In this document: piece by piece, positions 25,033 through 34,492 of the stretch | Layout: each line of letters opens with the position of its first letter | Position numbering within the stretch: position 1 is the first letter of the stretch | DNA from: an uncultured Flavobacteriaceae bacterium | Lineage (GTDB): Bacteria; Bacteroidota; Bacteroidia; Flavobacteriales; Flavobacteriaceae | DNA: 64,000 nt | Direction: 5' to 3' | Assembly (NCBI GenBank): GCA_947494715.1 | Contig: CANLWG010000008.1 | Span: forward strand, 62,001 to 126,000 | Program-made: the position numbers and the translations under genes | Notes under the pieces: generated by a model | Databases searched by the model: none | What the model was told of the DNA's origin: nothing | What the model saw: only the letters and a program-made list of their open reading frames with translations

Positions 25033-26781
25033 TTATTTCTCGGAGAGTTGGTTTATATAAAGCTCTCTGTAATACCCCTCTACATTGTTCAATTCCTCAT
25101 GGATACCCTCTTGTAAAAGCTGGCCATTCTCTAGAACGAAAATCTTATCCGCATTCTTTGCCGAGGAAACCCTATGACTAACGATGATGGTCGTTTTGTC
25201 ATTGGAAACTTTCTTTAAATTATTCAAAATTTCCTCTTCCGTCTCGGTATCCACGGCCGAAAGACAATCATCGAACAAATAAATCTTTGGGTTTTTCAAT
25301 AGGGCTCTGGCTATAGAGACCCTTTGTTTTTGGCCACCACTTAAGGTAATCCCCCTTTCTCCGAGTACGGTATCATATGCCTTGGAAAAGCCCATAATGT
25401 TTTCGTGCACAGCGGCATCTTTTGCTACAGTTATGACTTCTTCCCCCGTGGCGTCGTATTTACCGAATTTTATATTGCTTTCAATGGAATCGGAAAATAG
25501 CAAGGCATCCTGGGGAACCGCCCCAATCGATTCTCGAAGACTTTTTAGGTTTATGTTTTTGATCGGAACATTGTCTATTAATATTTCACCGGAAGAAACA
25601 TCGTAAAGGCGGGTGACTAAATCGAGGATGGTAGATTTTCCAGCTCCTGTTTTGCCCAGAATGGCGACCGTCTCTCCTGGATTGATGGAGAACGAAATAT
25701 CCTTTAAGGCAGTAATGTTGGTATCCTCATAGGTAAAGGATACGTTTTTGAATTCGATTTTTCCTTTAATAGGGATTGATTCTGCTACCTGGTTACGTAT
25801 TTTAGGACGCTCCTTTAAAAATTCATTTATTCTCTTCTGTGAGGCCTCCGCCCTTTGTACTATGGAGGTCAGCCATCCGACAATGGCTACCGGCCAAGTG
25901 AGCATATTTACATACAAAATAAATTCTGCGATAACACCTATGGAATCTATTTCCCCATCTATATATTGTTTTCCCCCGATGTAGATGACAAAAATATTAC
26001 TTATACCTATGAGCAAGATCATTAAGGGAAAGAACCATGCGTTTACCTTGGCCAGATCCATACTTTTGTTCTTTCCTTCCACAGCCAGAACGCCCAGGTC
26101 ACCATTCACCTGAGGTTCCAGGGCATACGCCTTGATTACCGAGACTCCGGAAAATACTTCTTGTGTAAAAGTGGATAGGGTAGAAAGGTATTCTTGGACA
26201 ACCGTACTTCGTTTATGGATAACTTTACTGATTTTGTATATAAGGACGGACAAAATGGGAAGAGGTATCAAAGTATATGCTGCCAAGGTAGGGGCCTTTA
26301 TGAACATAATAGGGATAATACAGGCAAAAAGGGTAACCGTATTTATTCCATACATCAATGCCGGGCCGGCATACATGCGCACTTGGCCCACATCTTCGCT
26401 AATACGGTTCATTAAATCTCCGGTTCTATTTTTTTTATAGAAACTAAGACTTAACAGTTGATAATGGTCAAAGACCTCGTTTTTAAGGTCATATTCAATA
26501 TATCGCGAAACGTTTATTATCGTTTGGCGCATCAAAAAAGTAAAGAACCCTGAAAGCAAGGCCGCACCCACAATAATCAATATGAACTCCAACAACATTT
26601 CCTTGGCGGCAGGTTCGGCTATTTTATTAGCCATAAAGTCCTCCACGACCTGTATGGAATTGTTCACATAAGAAGGCATCACCAATTGAAATATCCGGGC
26701 TATGATGGTAATTAAAATGCCAACCAATAGTTTAAACCAATATTTTTTGAAGTATTTGTTAACGTGCTTTAATTCCTTCAT
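25033..26781 (-). CDS. ABC exporter, fused permease-ATPase (MsbA/MdlB type)
   Basis: A 582-residue half-transporter. Six transmembrane helices occupy residues 15-310, with the type I exporter domain (NEVFDHYQLLSLSFYKKNRTGDLMNRISEDVGQVRMYAG). The ATPase follows with Walker A GKTGAGKST, signature LSGGQKQR, Walker B IYLFDDCLSAVD and switch SHRVSS. It should work as a homodimer in the inner membrane exporting a lipid or drug-like substrate, which sequence alone does not define. It is divergent from nusB across 178 nt. Confidence 0.93.
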   Translation of the reverse strand: MKELKHVNKYFKKYWFKLLVGILITIIARIFQLVMPSYVNNSIQVVEDFMANKIAEPAAKEMLLEFILIIVGAALLSGFFTFLMRQTIINVSRYIEYDLKNEVFDHYQLLSLSFYKKNRTGDLMNRISEDVGQVRMYAGPALMYGINTVTLFACIIPIMFIKAPTLAAYTLIPLPILSVLIYKISKVIHKRSTVVQEYLSTLSTFTQEVFSGVSVIKAYALEPQVNGDLGVLAVEGKNKSMDLAKVNAWFFPLMILLIGISNIFVIYIGGKQYIDGEIDSIGVIAEFILYVNMLTWPVAIVGWLTSIVQRAEASQKRINEFLKERPKIRNQVAESIPIKGKIEFKNVSFTYEDTNITALKDISFSINPGETVAILGKTGAGKSTILDLVTRLYDVSSGEILIDNVPIKNINLKSLRESIGAVPQDALLFSDSIESNIKFGKYDATGEEVITVAKDAAVHENIMGFSKAYDTVLGERGITLSGGQKQRVSIARALLKNPKIYLFDDCLSAVDTETEEEILNNLKKVSNDKTTIIVSHRVSSAKNADKIFVLENGQLLQEGIHEELNNVEGYYRELYINQLSEK

Positions 26782-26821
26782 GCAACGATTGGGCTAGGGG
26801 TAATGTGTATTTTCGATTTTG

Positions 26822-26839
26822 CCAAAGATAGGTCTTTGG
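26822..26839 (-). promoter_or_regulatory. -7 element inside an inverted repeat, ABC exporter promoter
   Basis: On the minus strand TATCTTTG (complement of 26823-26830) is a perfect -7 match, 41 nt before the exporter ATG. It lies inside an exact inverted repeat CCAAAGA-TAGG-TCTTTGG (26822-26839), which could be an operator or a chance palindrome. Confidence 0.4.
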
Positions 26840-26884
26840 TTGAAAAAGAAGTGTTATAAAATACCTAAGATAAAGCCCAAGACT

Positions 26885-26917
26885 TTGGTATGAAATTAAA
26901 ATAGATTGCTATTTTTG
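26885..26917 (+). promoter_or_regulatory. nusB operon promoter
   Basis: TTG at 26885-26887, a 22-nt spacer and TATTTTTG at 26910-26917; both elements fit the Bacteroidota consensus. Leader of about 40 nt to the nusB ATG. Confidence 0.7.
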
Positions 26918-26959
26918 CGAGGCGATGATTAACCCAATTCTTTCAAAAGTTCTCTGGAC

Positions 26960-27907
26960 ATGTTGACGAGAAGGCATATTAGGGTAAAGGTGATGCAATG
27001 CATTTATGCTTTGACCCAATCCCAAGATGATTCCTTGGAAAAGCAGCAAAAATTTCTAAGGACAAGTATCGAAGGTATGTACGTTCTCTATTTACTGGTT
27101 CTGAGCCTGTTGTCCGAAATACAGCATAAGGCCAGTAGTCACTTAAAAATTACTTCCAAAAAATATTTGGCCGGTGTTTCCGACGGTTATCCCCAAAAAG
27201 AAAAATTCATAAACAATAGATTGTTACGGCAGATTTCGAACAATAGCCTATTAGAAGGTGAATTTAAAAAAAGAAAACTTCAAAACTGGTATCTGAATGA
27301 GGAATATGTAAAATTGATTTATAAGGAAGTTTTGGAAAGCGCCCTCTATGATACGTATATGCATTCTACCCAGAGCAATTATGAAGAGGATAGGCAATTT
27401 GTTCTGGATATATTTCGAGAAGTAATTGCCCCCAATGAAAAAATTTACGAATATTTTGAAGATGATAAGTTAACTTGGGTCGATGACATTCCTATCGTAA
27501 ACACCTTTATTCTAAAGTTATTGAAGAAGTCCAAGGAGGGCTATAATGAATCTTTCTTTTTACCAAAGTTGCTAAAGGATGAGGCCGATATGGATTTTGC
27601 CCAAAAACTTTTAACAAAAACATTGTTGAACAATTCACTTTGGGAGAAAGAGATAGAGGGCAAGACCCCAAATTGGGACAAGGATCGTATCGCGGATGTT
27701 GATGGTATTTTGCTTAAAATGGCTATTTGCGAACTTTTGAACTTTCCATCCATTCCGGAAAAAGTGACCATAAATGAATTTTTGGAAATTGCCAAGGAAT
27801 ATTCAACACCCAAAAGTAGCATATTCATCAACGGTATTTTGGATAAACTGGTAAAGGAGTACAGGGTAGAGGGAAAACTTAAAAAAACAGGTAGGGGCTT
27901 GTTATAA
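26960..27907 (+). CDS. nusB: Transcription antitermination factor NusB, long form
   Basis: A 315-residue NusB, part of the antitermination complex on rRNA operons. The conserved NusB core is at the C-terminus (about 200-305: NWDKDRIADVDGILLKMAICELLNFPSIPEKVTINEFLEIAKEYSTPKSSIFINGILDKLVKE). The N-terminus opens with the usual RRHIRVKVMQCIYALTQS. About 170 extra helical residues sit between, making the protein twice the E. coli length; this long form is the norm in Bacteroidota as I know it. DUF1573 and yajC genes follow closely. Confidence 0.93.
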   Translation: MLTRRHIRVKVMQCIYALTQSQDDSLEKQQKFLRTSIEGMYVLYLLVLSLLSEIQHKASSHLKITSKKYLAGVSDGYPQKEKFINNRLLRQISNNSLLEGEFKKRKLQNWYLNEEYVKLIYKEVLESALYDTYMHSTQSNYEEDRQFVLDIFREVIAPNEKIYEYFEDDKLTWVDDIPIVNTFILKLLKKSKEGYNESFFLPKLLKDEADMDFAQKLLTKTLLNNSLWEKEIEGKTPNWDKDRIADVDGILLKMAICELLNFPSIPEKVTINEFLEIAKEYSTPKSSIFINGILDKLVKEYRVEGKLKKTGRGLL

Positions 27908-27950
27908 ACAATATTTCTGTAATTTTACGGAATATAAAAAATATTACATA

Positions 27951-28421
27951 ATGAAAAGAATAGTTTTAAGCCTAGGTTTAATGGCGCTATTGGCAGTTTC
28001 CTGTAAGGAAAATGCATCCAGTAAAATAAATAATGATAAGGTGGCACAGGCCGCTGAAAGGGACGAAGCCGCTAAAAAACTTCCGGTTATGGCTTTTGAA
28101 AAGTCCGAGCACGATTTTGGAACCATTGAACAAGGAACTCCTCAAGAGACCGTATTCATGTTTACCAATACCGGCGATGCCCCCTTGATAATAACAGATG
28201 CCAAAAGTAGCTGTGGCTGTACGGTACCCAACCCACCAAAAGATCCCATAGCTCCAGGTGAAACAGGAGAGTTGTTGGTAAAGTTCAACGGATCTGGCCA
28301 AAACCAGGTTACGAAGACCATTACGGTTACCGCCAACACGGAGAAAGGTTCTGAGCTCTTGCGTATAAAGGCCTTTGTAAACCCTAAAGGTGCTGCTCCG
28401 GTAGGCCCAACGGCCAACTAA
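27951..28421 (+). CDS. DUF1573 lipoprotein
   Basis: A 156-residue lipoprotein: MKRIVLSLGLMALLAVSC, with the lipobox Cys at 18. The mature part carries a DUF1573 Ig-like domain with the pattern HDFGTIEQGTPQETVFMFTN, CGCTVPNPP and ITVTANTEKGSELLRIKAFV. Its function is unknown. In many Bacteroidota it lies between nusB and yajC, as here (43 and 27 nt gaps), so it may be linked to envelope biogenesis. Confidence 0.9.
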   Translation: MKRIVLSLGLMALLAVSCKENASSKINNDKVAQAAERDEAAKKLPVMAFEKSEHDFGTIEQGTPQETVFMFTNTGDAPLIITDAKSSCGCTVPNPPKDPIAPGETGELLVKFNGSGQNQVTKTITVTANTEKGSELLRIKAFVNPKGAAPVGPTAN

Positions 28422-28448
28422 TCAAATTAAAAATTAGATTCGTAAACA

Positions 28449-28736
28449 ATGGGAGATATAGGAAGTTTCTTACCAATGATCCTCATTTTTGTGGTGGCTT
28501 ATTTTTTTATGATCCGTCCACAGATGAAAAGGCAAAAGGATGAAAAACGTTTTGCCGCAGAACTCAAAAAGGGAGATAAGGTAGTCACAAAAAGTGGGAT
28601 GTACGGTAAGGTAGTGGACCTTAATGACAAGGACCACTCTTGTGTCTTGGAGACCATGGCGGGAAAGATTAAATTTGATCGGTCCGCCATATCCTTGGAA
28701 ATGAGCAAAAAAATAAGCACCCCCGCCAAGAAGTAG
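28449..28736 (+). CDS. yajC: Preprotein translocase accessory subunit YajC
   Basis: A 95-residue inner-membrane protein. One N-terminal helix (FLPMILIFVVAYFFMIRPQMKRQKDEKRF) with the hallmark IRPQ.KRQK is followed by the cytoplasmic domain GDKVVTKSGMYGKVVDLND. YajC associates with SecDF and SecYEG. It is the last gene of the nusB operon and is followed by a strong terminator. Confidence 0.94.
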   Translation: MGDIGSFLPMILIFVVAYFFMIRPQMKRQKDEKRFAAELKKGDKVVTKSGMYGKVVDLNDKDHSCVLETMAGKIKFDRSAISLEMSKKISTPAKK

Positions 28737-28758
28737 ATTTGTTTACATAGATATATAG

Positions 28759-28790
28759 GACGCCGATTTTTAAAGTCGGCGTCTTTTTTT
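28759..28790 (+). terminator. Terminator of nusB-DUF1573-yajC
   Basis: Perfect 8-pair stem GACGCCGA (28759-28766) / TCGGCGTC (28776-28783), 9-nt loop, then seven T. Confidence 0.88.
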
Positions 28791-28994
28791 GTAAAATTTT
28801 AAGTTCTTTCAAGGCTCTAGGCCCATCTAAATAGGAGTTGGGCCATCTTCTGTATTGAAACCTAAATTGATAGATTAACTTCCAAAATATATATCGGTCC
28901 ATTTGGATGTACGGAAGGTAGCTCCGTGCCTAAATTATAGAACAATTTTCATTGAAAATCACTATCTTGAAAGGCGAAACAAAATACTACAGTT

Positions 28995-30344
28995 ATGTAC
29001 CAAAATCGACGAAACTTTATCAAAAAAAGTTCCCTGGCTCTCGCCGGAACAGGAGCTGCATTTGCATTCCCCATGGAGCTGTTGGCCACCATGCGAAAAA
29101 GAGTAGGGCCCAATGATCGTATCAATGTTGGGGTCATCGGCTGTAAAGGGATGGGCTTTAGTGACCTAAGCTCCATGCTGAAAATAAGCGAAACCAATGT
29201 GATTGCGTTATGTGATGTCGATGAAAATGTACTTGAATCCCGTACAGCGGACTTGAAAAAGGCGGGAATCAAAAAGCCAAAATGGTATAAGGATTACAGA
29301 CAACTTTTGGAAAATAAGGATATAGATGTGGTTATCATAGGTACCCCGGATCACTGGCATTGCCTTCAATTAACCGATGCCCTACAGGCAGGCAAGGATG
29401 TATATTGTGAAAAACCCATTGCAAATTCTATCGAAGAAGCCAATATTATGTTGGATTATGTGAATTCTAGCGATCGTATGGTTCAGATCGGTCAATGGCA
29501 ACGTAGTCAACCACATTTTGTGGATGCCATTAATTTTGTGCATTCCGGTAAATTGGGAGAGATACGCTTGGCCAAGGCATGGGCCTATCAAGGATGGATG
29601 AAGCCCGTTCCTATAGTTCCGGATGAAGCCGTACCCAATGGTGTGGATTATAATATGTGGTTGGGTCCTGCCCCACAACGTGCCTTCAATACGAATCGAT
29701 TCCACTTTAACTTTAGATGGTTTTGGGATTATGCTGGCGGATTGATGACGGATTGGGGCGTTCACTTAATAGATTATGCCCTCTATGGGATGAAGGCGGG
29801 TAGGCCGAAATCTGTGATGGCCCTAGGGGGAAAATTTGCTTATCCCGATGATGCTTCGGAAACCCCGGATACCTTACAAACCGTTTTTGAATACGATGGA
29901 TTTTCTATTCTTTGGGAGCATGCTACGGGTATTGACGGAGGTAACTATGGTCGTAATCATGGTATTTCCTTTATTGGTAATAACGGCACTTTAGTACTGG
30001 ACAGAAATGGATGGGAAGTAATTCCGGAAAATAGTTTCAATGGATGGGGCAAGGAAAGAACTCCAAAAATGGAAGCTATTTCCAAGGATAAGGACGGGGT
30101 AAGTGGCCTTGATCTGCATACCGTTAATTTTATTGAAGCTGTGAAAAGTAGGGATGCCTCCAAACTCACGGCACCGATACAAGTAGGCTATGATGCCGCA
30201 TTGGTATCCCATATGGGAAATGTTGCCTTTAAGACGGGTAATAGGATTTATTGGGACACGGCCAATGGAAAATTTAAGGAAGAGGAAGCCAACCAGTATA
30301 TGAAGGCTAACTATCAAAACGGTTGGAAACTTCCTATGATCTAG
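28995..30344 (+). CDS. Tat-exported Gfo/Idh/MocA family oxidoreductase
   Basis: A 449-residue NAD(P)-dependent sugar- or polyol-type oxidoreductase. The N-terminus MYQNRRNFIKKSSLALAGTGAAF is a twin-arginine signal, so it is exported folded with its cofactor. The Rossmann motif is GVIGCKGMG, followed by GTPDHWH, the catalytic EKPIA and a substrate-domain DWGVHLIDYALYG. Tat-exported members are frequent in marine Bacteroidota and Planctomycetes and often act on glycans; no polysaccharide locus is nearby, so the substrate stays open. Confidence 0.92.
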   Translation: MYQNRRNFIKKSSLALAGTGAAFAFPMELLATMRKRVGPNDRINVGVIGCKGMGFSDLSSMLKISETNVIALCDVDENVLESRTADLKKAGIKKPKWYKDYRQLLENKDIDVVIIGTPDHWHCLQLTDALQAGKDVYCEKPIANSIEEANIMLDYVNSSDRMVQIGQWQRSQPHFVDAINFVHSGKLGEIRLAKAWAYQGWMKPVPIVPDEAVPNGVDYNMWLGPAPQRAFNTNRFHFNFRWFWDYAGGLMTDWGVHLIDYALYGMKAGRPKSVMALGGKFAYPDDASETPDTLQTVFEYDGFSILWEHATGIDGGNYGRNHGISFIGNNGTLVLDRNGWEVIPENSFNGWGKERTPKMEAISKDKDGVSGLDLHTVNFIEAVKSRDASKLTAPIQVGYDAALVSHMGNVAFKTGNRIYWDTANGKFKEEEANQYMKANYQNGWKLPMI

Positions 30345-30353
30345 AAAGCTCTA

Positions 30354-30408
30354 ATTCCAAATCCCAACTGGAAAGACTAATGTCCTTTGGAAGGGATTTG
30401 GAATTTTG
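30354..30408 (+). terminator. Possible weak terminator
   Basis: A 12-pair perfect stem ATTCCAAATCCC / GGGATTTGGAAT (30354-30404) with a long 27-nt loop and only TTTTG after it. It lies between convergent genes; efficiency is doubtful. Confidence 0.4.
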
Positions 30409-30411
30409 ATA

Positions 30412-31008
30412 TTACCTATAATTGTCATTAAGACCTTTTCCATCCATTAACAAAGGAATTATCTTTTTCAATCGGGAGAGTTTGGTTTTTTCTTGCTTGG
30501 CATCTGTTATATAGGATGCGTATTCATTTTGCTTGTAGGGAGACAACGCTTCAAACCCATTTCTTAGTTCTTCGTTACCATTTAATGCCTCCTGAAGTAT
30601 TTCTGGTATTGGGGTTTTTGCTTTTTTCTTTCTTATGGGCTTGGTATCAATGCCCTTTTTTTGGTTTTCCAAGGCCTCCATCATATAGCTAAGTACACCT
30701 TCTTCATCAATTTTATCATTTGTGGTAAACTTCCAATGCCGCATGGCCTTTGTCTTGCCTTCCTGTGCATTTTCCAAGACCTTTTTGGGGTCTTTTAGGA
30801 GCATCCCATTAAAAAAGCCCAGTCCAAAATGATTCTTGAACCGTGATATCCAAAATACATTCTTATTGTTAATGGTATATACCGGGGCATGCCATTTAAA
30901 AGTTTCTATGGCTTCCGTCTTGTGGGCCAAATTTCTTAAAATGGCAATTTCCTTTTTAAATAGGTGCTCCTCCTCAAAGTAGGCCTCGATCTTTTTTGAA
31001 ATATCCAT
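30412..31008 (-). CDS. DUF1801 / YdeI family protein
   Basis: A 198-residue cytoplasmic protein in two parts. Residues 1-110 resemble DUF1801 (YdhG-like: ETFKWHAPVYTINNKNVFWISRFKNHFGLGFF). The C-terminal part (130-198) is the YdeI/OmpD-associated helical motif with LSPYKQNEYASYITDAKQEKTKLSRLKKII. YdeI proteins have been linked to protection from antimicrobial peptides in enteric bacteria, but that is weak evidence here. It is a single gene between convergent and tandem neighbours. Confidence 0.85.
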   Translation of the reverse strand: MDISKKIEAYFEEEHLFKKEIAILRNLAHKTEAIETFKWHAPVYTINNKNVFWISRFKNHFGLGFFNGMLLKDPKKVLENAQEGKTKAMRHWKFTTNDKIDEEGVLSYMMEALENQKKGIDTKPIRKKKAKTPIPEILQEALNGNEELRNGFEALSPYKQNEYASYITDAKQEKTKLSRLKKIIPLLMDGKGLNDNYR

Positions 31009-31048
31009 GATTACGATGTAGATGTTCTACTACTAATTTATGTATTTC

Positions 31049-32278
31049 TCAATAATTTTTGGTCGCCACAAGCTCACATATCTTTACAATAACCTCTACC
31101 GCCTTTTGCATACTTTGAACTGGGATGTATTCGTATTTTCCATGGAAATTATGGCCTCCTGCGAAGATATTGGGGCAAGGCAGGCCCATATAGCTTAATT
31201 GGGAGCCATCCGTGCCCCCTCGAATAGGTTTAATAATAGGTTGAATGTCCACAGCTTGCATAGCTTCCTTTGCAATTTCTATGATATGGAGCACAGGTTC
31301 TATTTTTTCACGCATGTTAAAATATTGGTCCTTCAGTTCCAGTTCAATGCAATTACCGTGGATTTCGTTAAGCTTATTGGTTACGGTCTTTAAAAATTCC
31401 TTGCGTTTTTCGAATTTTTCAAGGTCATGGTCCCGAATTATTAATTCAAATTCTGCGTGTTCAATTTCCCCCTTCAGTGTATGTACATGGAAAAAACCTT
31501 CTTTGTCGGAAGTGCATTGGGGAGTTTCTTCAGGCGGAAGGATGCTTATAAATTCATTGGCGATACTTATAGCATTGACCATTTTGTTCTTGGCATAACC
31601 GGGATGAACACTTTTTCCGGTGATACTTACTTTGGCCCCTGCAGCATTAAAATTTTCGTATTCCAATTCACCAATCTGGCTACCATCCATGGTATAGGCC
31701 CAATCTGCCCCAAATTGCTCCACATCAAACTTATGTGCTCCTCTACCTATCTCTTCGTCCGGCGTAAAGCCGACTCGTATCTTTCCATGTTTTATGGTTG
31801 GGTTCTGTATCAAGTATTCCATTGCCGTTATTATTTCCGCAATTCCCGCCTTGTCATCTGCTCCCAGGAGGGTGGTGCCATCTGTTGTAATCAAGGTTTG
31901 ACCTTTGTAAAGCAGTAAATCCTCAAAATAATTTGGGGACAGTACAATATTTTCTGCCTCGTTCAATATAATGTCCCCACCATCATAGTTCTTAACGACT
32001 TTCGGATTTACATCCGCAGCGGTAAAATCGGGCGTAGTGTCAAAATGGGAGATGAATCCAATTGTGGGCACATCTTTTTCCAGATTGCTGGGTAAAGTCG
32101 CCATGATGTATGCGTTATGATCAATGGTAACCTCTTCCATACCGATCTGTTTTAGCTCTTCCACAAGTTCCAGGGCTAGATGCCATTGTTTTTCCGTGCT
32201 GGGGGTCGTTTTGGAATTGGGATTGCTTTGTGTATCGATTTTCACGTAATTTATAAATCGGTCTACTAATTGTTGCAT
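31049..32278 (-). CDS. pepT: Peptidase T (tripeptide aminopeptidase)
   Basis: A 409-residue cytoplasmic M20B zinc peptidase that removes the N-terminal residue from tripeptides. Zinc ligands and catalytic residues are in [10 protein letters not shown] (His), [13 protein letters not shown] (bridging Asp), [11 protein letters not shown] (catalytic Glu pair), [11 protein letters not shown] (Asp) and [11 protein letters not shown] (His). Length matches E. coli PepT (408). The frame is open to 32359, but [18 protein letters not shown] is the family N-terminus. Confidence 0.95.
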   Translation of the reverse strand: MQQLVDRFINYVKIDTQSNPNSKTTPSTEKQWHLALELVEELKQIGMEEVTIDHNAYIMATLPSNLEKDVPTIGFISHFDTTPDFTAADVNPKVVKNYDGGDIILNEAENIVLSPNYFEDLLLYKGQTLITTDGTTLLGADDKAGIAEIITAMEYLIQNPTIKHGKIRVGFTPDEEIGRGAHKFDVEQFGADWAYTMDGSQIGELEYENFNAAGAKVSITGKSVHPGYAKNKMVNAISIANEFISILPPEETPQCTSDKEGFFHVHTLKGEIEHAEFELIIRDHDLEKFEKRKEFLKTVTNKLNEIHGNCIELELKDQYFNMREKIEPVLHIIEIAKEAMQAVDIQPIIKPIRGGTDGSQLSYMGLPCPNIFAGGHNFHGKYEYIPVQSMQKAVEVIVKICELVATKNY

Positions 32279-32345
32279 CGATATAATTTTTGTATAAAAA
32301 TACTGTTTATACATCAGGAATCGTACAGTTACATTTTTTTTGGCG

Positions 32346-32792
32346 ATGATAAAATTCACAAGGATATTTTATATTTTTTTAGGCTATGCAATCTTTTCTA
32401 CAGGATTACAGGCCCAGGATTGTACACTTGATATTGGAGGGGACAATACGGATATGATGGTTGAGGTCTTTCAGCTTAGTGGCGAGCAAATAAAAACAAT
32501 GGAGAATCTGAAATCTGACTTGGAAATCCAGACGAAAAGTCTAAAGGAAGATATACAAAAGCTCTTTAACGACCATCCCCAAAGTAGTACTGAGGAGCTA
32601 CAGGTTTTGGCCGATAAATATCGGGTATTGGAACAAAAAATAATGGATGCATCATGGGAATGTGATAAAAAACTGTTGACTACTTTCAATGAAAAACAGT
32701 ATAGACGTTACTTGGACCTCTGTCATGAAGCATTTCGGAAACCCATCAAGATTATCCCAGTAGCGGTTAAGGATACTGTCGGATCCAATTGA
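32346..32792 (+). CDS. Small exported helical protein, Spy/CpxP-like in shape
   Basis: A 148-residue protein. The signal peptide [24 protein letters not shown] is followed by a long helical region rich in Leu, Lys, Glu and Gln ([31 protein letters not shown]). An LTxxQ-like element appears near the end ([13 protein letters not shown]), and two cysteines are present. This resembles periplasmic Spy/CpxP helical chaperones in layout, but I do not assign the family. The TTG 2 codons upstream is less likely than the ATG at 32346. Divergent from pepT. Confidence 0.7.
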   Translation: MIKFTRIFYIFLGYAIFSTGLQAQDCTLDIGGDNTDMMVEVFQLSGEQIKTMENLKSDLEIQTKSLKEDIQKLFNDHPQSSTEELQVLADKYRVLEQKIMDASWECDKKLLTTFNEKQYRRYLDLCHEAFRKPIKIIPVAVKDTVGSN

Positions 32793-32856
32793 TTTTTCAT
32801 TTCGTCGAATATTTAAAAAATCAGCTTAGATAGAAGAAATACTAGGGTTAAGTTTG

Positions 32857-32864
32857 TATTTTTG
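32857..32864 (+). promoter_or_regulatory. -7 element of pyrD
   Basis: TATTTTTG, an exact match to TAnnTTTG, 20 nt before the pyrD ATG. No -33 TTG at usual spacing. Confidence 0.5.
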
Positions 32865-32884
32865 ACGAAATCTTACTGCAGCCC

Positions 32885-33928
32885 ATGTACAAATTTCTAG
32901 TTCGCCCCTTCCTTTTCCTACTTGACGCGGAAAGGGCACATCACCTCACATTTTCATTGGTACGATTTCTATCAAAAATTGGATTCTCCAGAGTCTTTAA
33001 AAGTTTATATACCATTGAAGACAAGCGATTGGAAAGGGAAATCTTTGGTTTAAAGTTTAAAAATCCCGTAGGCCTTGCTGCCGGATTTGATAAGGACGCC
33101 CTATTGTACAATCAGTTTTCCAACTTTGGTTTTGGATTTGTCGAAATAGGTACGTTGACCCCAAAACCCCAAAAGGGCAATCCCAAAAGCCGGTTGTTTC
33201 GCCTTAAGGCCGATGAGGCCATAATAAATCGTATGGGATTCAATAACAAAGGTGTCTTTGATGCAGTTGAACGCCTTAAGAAAGAACATCATATTCTAAT
33301 AGGCGGAAACATAGGCAAAAACAAAGTTACCCCCAATGATGAAGCGATTAAGGATTATTTGATTTGCTTTGACGCGCTTTTTGATCATGTGGATTATTTT
33401 GCGGTGAACGTTAGCTCTCCCAATACCCCAGGGCTTCGGGAACTACAAGACAAAAAGCCCCTTATGGCCTTGTTGAGGGAACTGAAGAAAGAGAATGTAA
33501 AATATGCCAAGGACAATAAGGAAAAACCTATTCTTTTAAAAATAGCCCCGGATTTGACGGATAATCAATTGTTGGATATCATCCAAATAGTGGAAACCAC
33601 TAAAATAGATGGTGTAATTGCGACCAACACCACCATTGAGCGAAAAAATCTAAAATCCGACTTGGTTCAAACCGAAGAGAATGGCGGGTTAAGCGGGAAA
33701 CCCTTAAAGGATAAAAGCACCCATGTTATTCGATTCTTGGCCGAAAAAAGCAATAAGGCCTTTCCTATTATCGGAGTAGGGGGCATACATTCTCCACAGG
33801 ATGCTTTGGAGAAATTGGAAGCCGGTGCGGACTTGCTTCAATTGTATACGGGATTCATCTATGAAGGCCCCTCATTGATAAAACGCATTAACCAGGCGAT
33901 CTTAAAAAATCACGAAAAACAAAATTAG
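32885..33928 (+). CDS. pyrD: Dihydroorotate dehydrogenase (quinone), class 2
   Basis: A 347-residue inner-membrane-associated flavoenzyme that oxidises dihydroorotate to orotate in pyrimidine synthesis and passes electrons to menaquinone. The N-terminal 40 residues ([20 protein letters not shown]) form the quinone-tunnel helices of class 2. FMN-binding [20 protein letters not shown] and [21 protein letters not shown] follow, with the catalytic serine in [11 protein letters not shown] (about residue 177) and C-terminal GVGGI and [11 protein letters not shown]. Confidence 0.96.
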   Translation: MYKFLVRPFLFLLDAERAHHLTFSLVRFLSKIGFSRVFKSLYTIEDKRLEREIFGLKFKNPVGLAAGFDKDALLYNQFSNFGFGFVEIGTLTPKPQKGNPKSRLFRLKADEAIINRMGFNNKGVFDAVERLKKEHHILIGGNIGKNKVTPNDEAIKDYLICFDALFDHVDYFAVNVSSPNTPGLRELQDKKPLMALLRELKKENVKYAKDNKEKPILLKIAPDLTDNQLLDIIQIVETTKIDGVIATNTTIERKNLKSDLVQTEENGGLSGKPLKDKSTHVIRFLAEKSNKAFPIIGVGGIHSPQDALEKLEAGADLLQLYTGFIYEGPSLIKRINQAILKNHEKQN

Positions 33929-33987
33929 AAGTACGTATGCCAATTGCGAAATTGCTGATCAAAGTTGCCTATCGCACTGAAAACTGA

Positions 33988-34413
33988 CTACTCATTTTTA
34001 CTCCAATAGTCTACAACTGTTACATCTTCCAGATGCGAGGATAACAATTTGCCAAAAGCTTTATGGTCGGGATGTGGCAAATAAGTGGCCCTATCCGCTT
34101 CGCTTTTAAAAGTAAGTAAAAAAGCATGGGTAAGTCCTTTGTTAAGGCCTTCCGGACTATTGTTCAACCCCCACTCGTAACCTGCGATTTCGGGAATTTT
34201 AGATGGAAGCGCTGCAAAAGCATCTTCTATTTCATTAATTTTTTCCGAGCTTGTTCCTTCTTTGAATTTAAAAAGTACTACATGACGTAAAACACTGTCT
34301 TGTTTCATCGTAATCTTTGTTTGGGCTTCTTTACCATTTATTTTATGCGGCGCGGTAATGGAAATGGTAAATATGGTTAAGAATGGAAGGAGGGTTACAT
34401 AAAGGATTTTCAT
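33988..34413 (-). CDS. Exported Dabb (stress-responsive alpha/beta barrel) protein
   Basis: A 141-residue protein. The N-terminal segment MKILYVTLLPFLTIFTISITA is a likely signal peptide. The Dabb domain covers about residues 40-137: LRHVVLFKFKEGTSSEKINEIEDAFAALPSKIPEIAGYEWG and HAFLLTFKSEADRATYLPHPDHKAF. Dabb dimers have ferredoxin-like folds with varied small-molecule roles. The exported form is common in Bacteroidota; no substrate is known. Confidence 0.87.
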   Translation of the reverse strand: MKILYVTLLPFLTIFTISITAPHKINGKEAQTKITMKQDSVLRHVVLFKFKEGTSSEKINEIEDAFAALPSKIPEIAGYEWGLNNSPEGLNKGLTHAFLLTFKSEADRATYLPHPDHKAFGKLLSSHLEDVTVVDYWSKNE

Positions 34414-34492
34414 TTTTTCTATTTTTCGGTAAGATATAAAAATTAAACTTTAGTCTTGGGAATTTGTATTTTTCAGCTTTAAAATTTAAACC

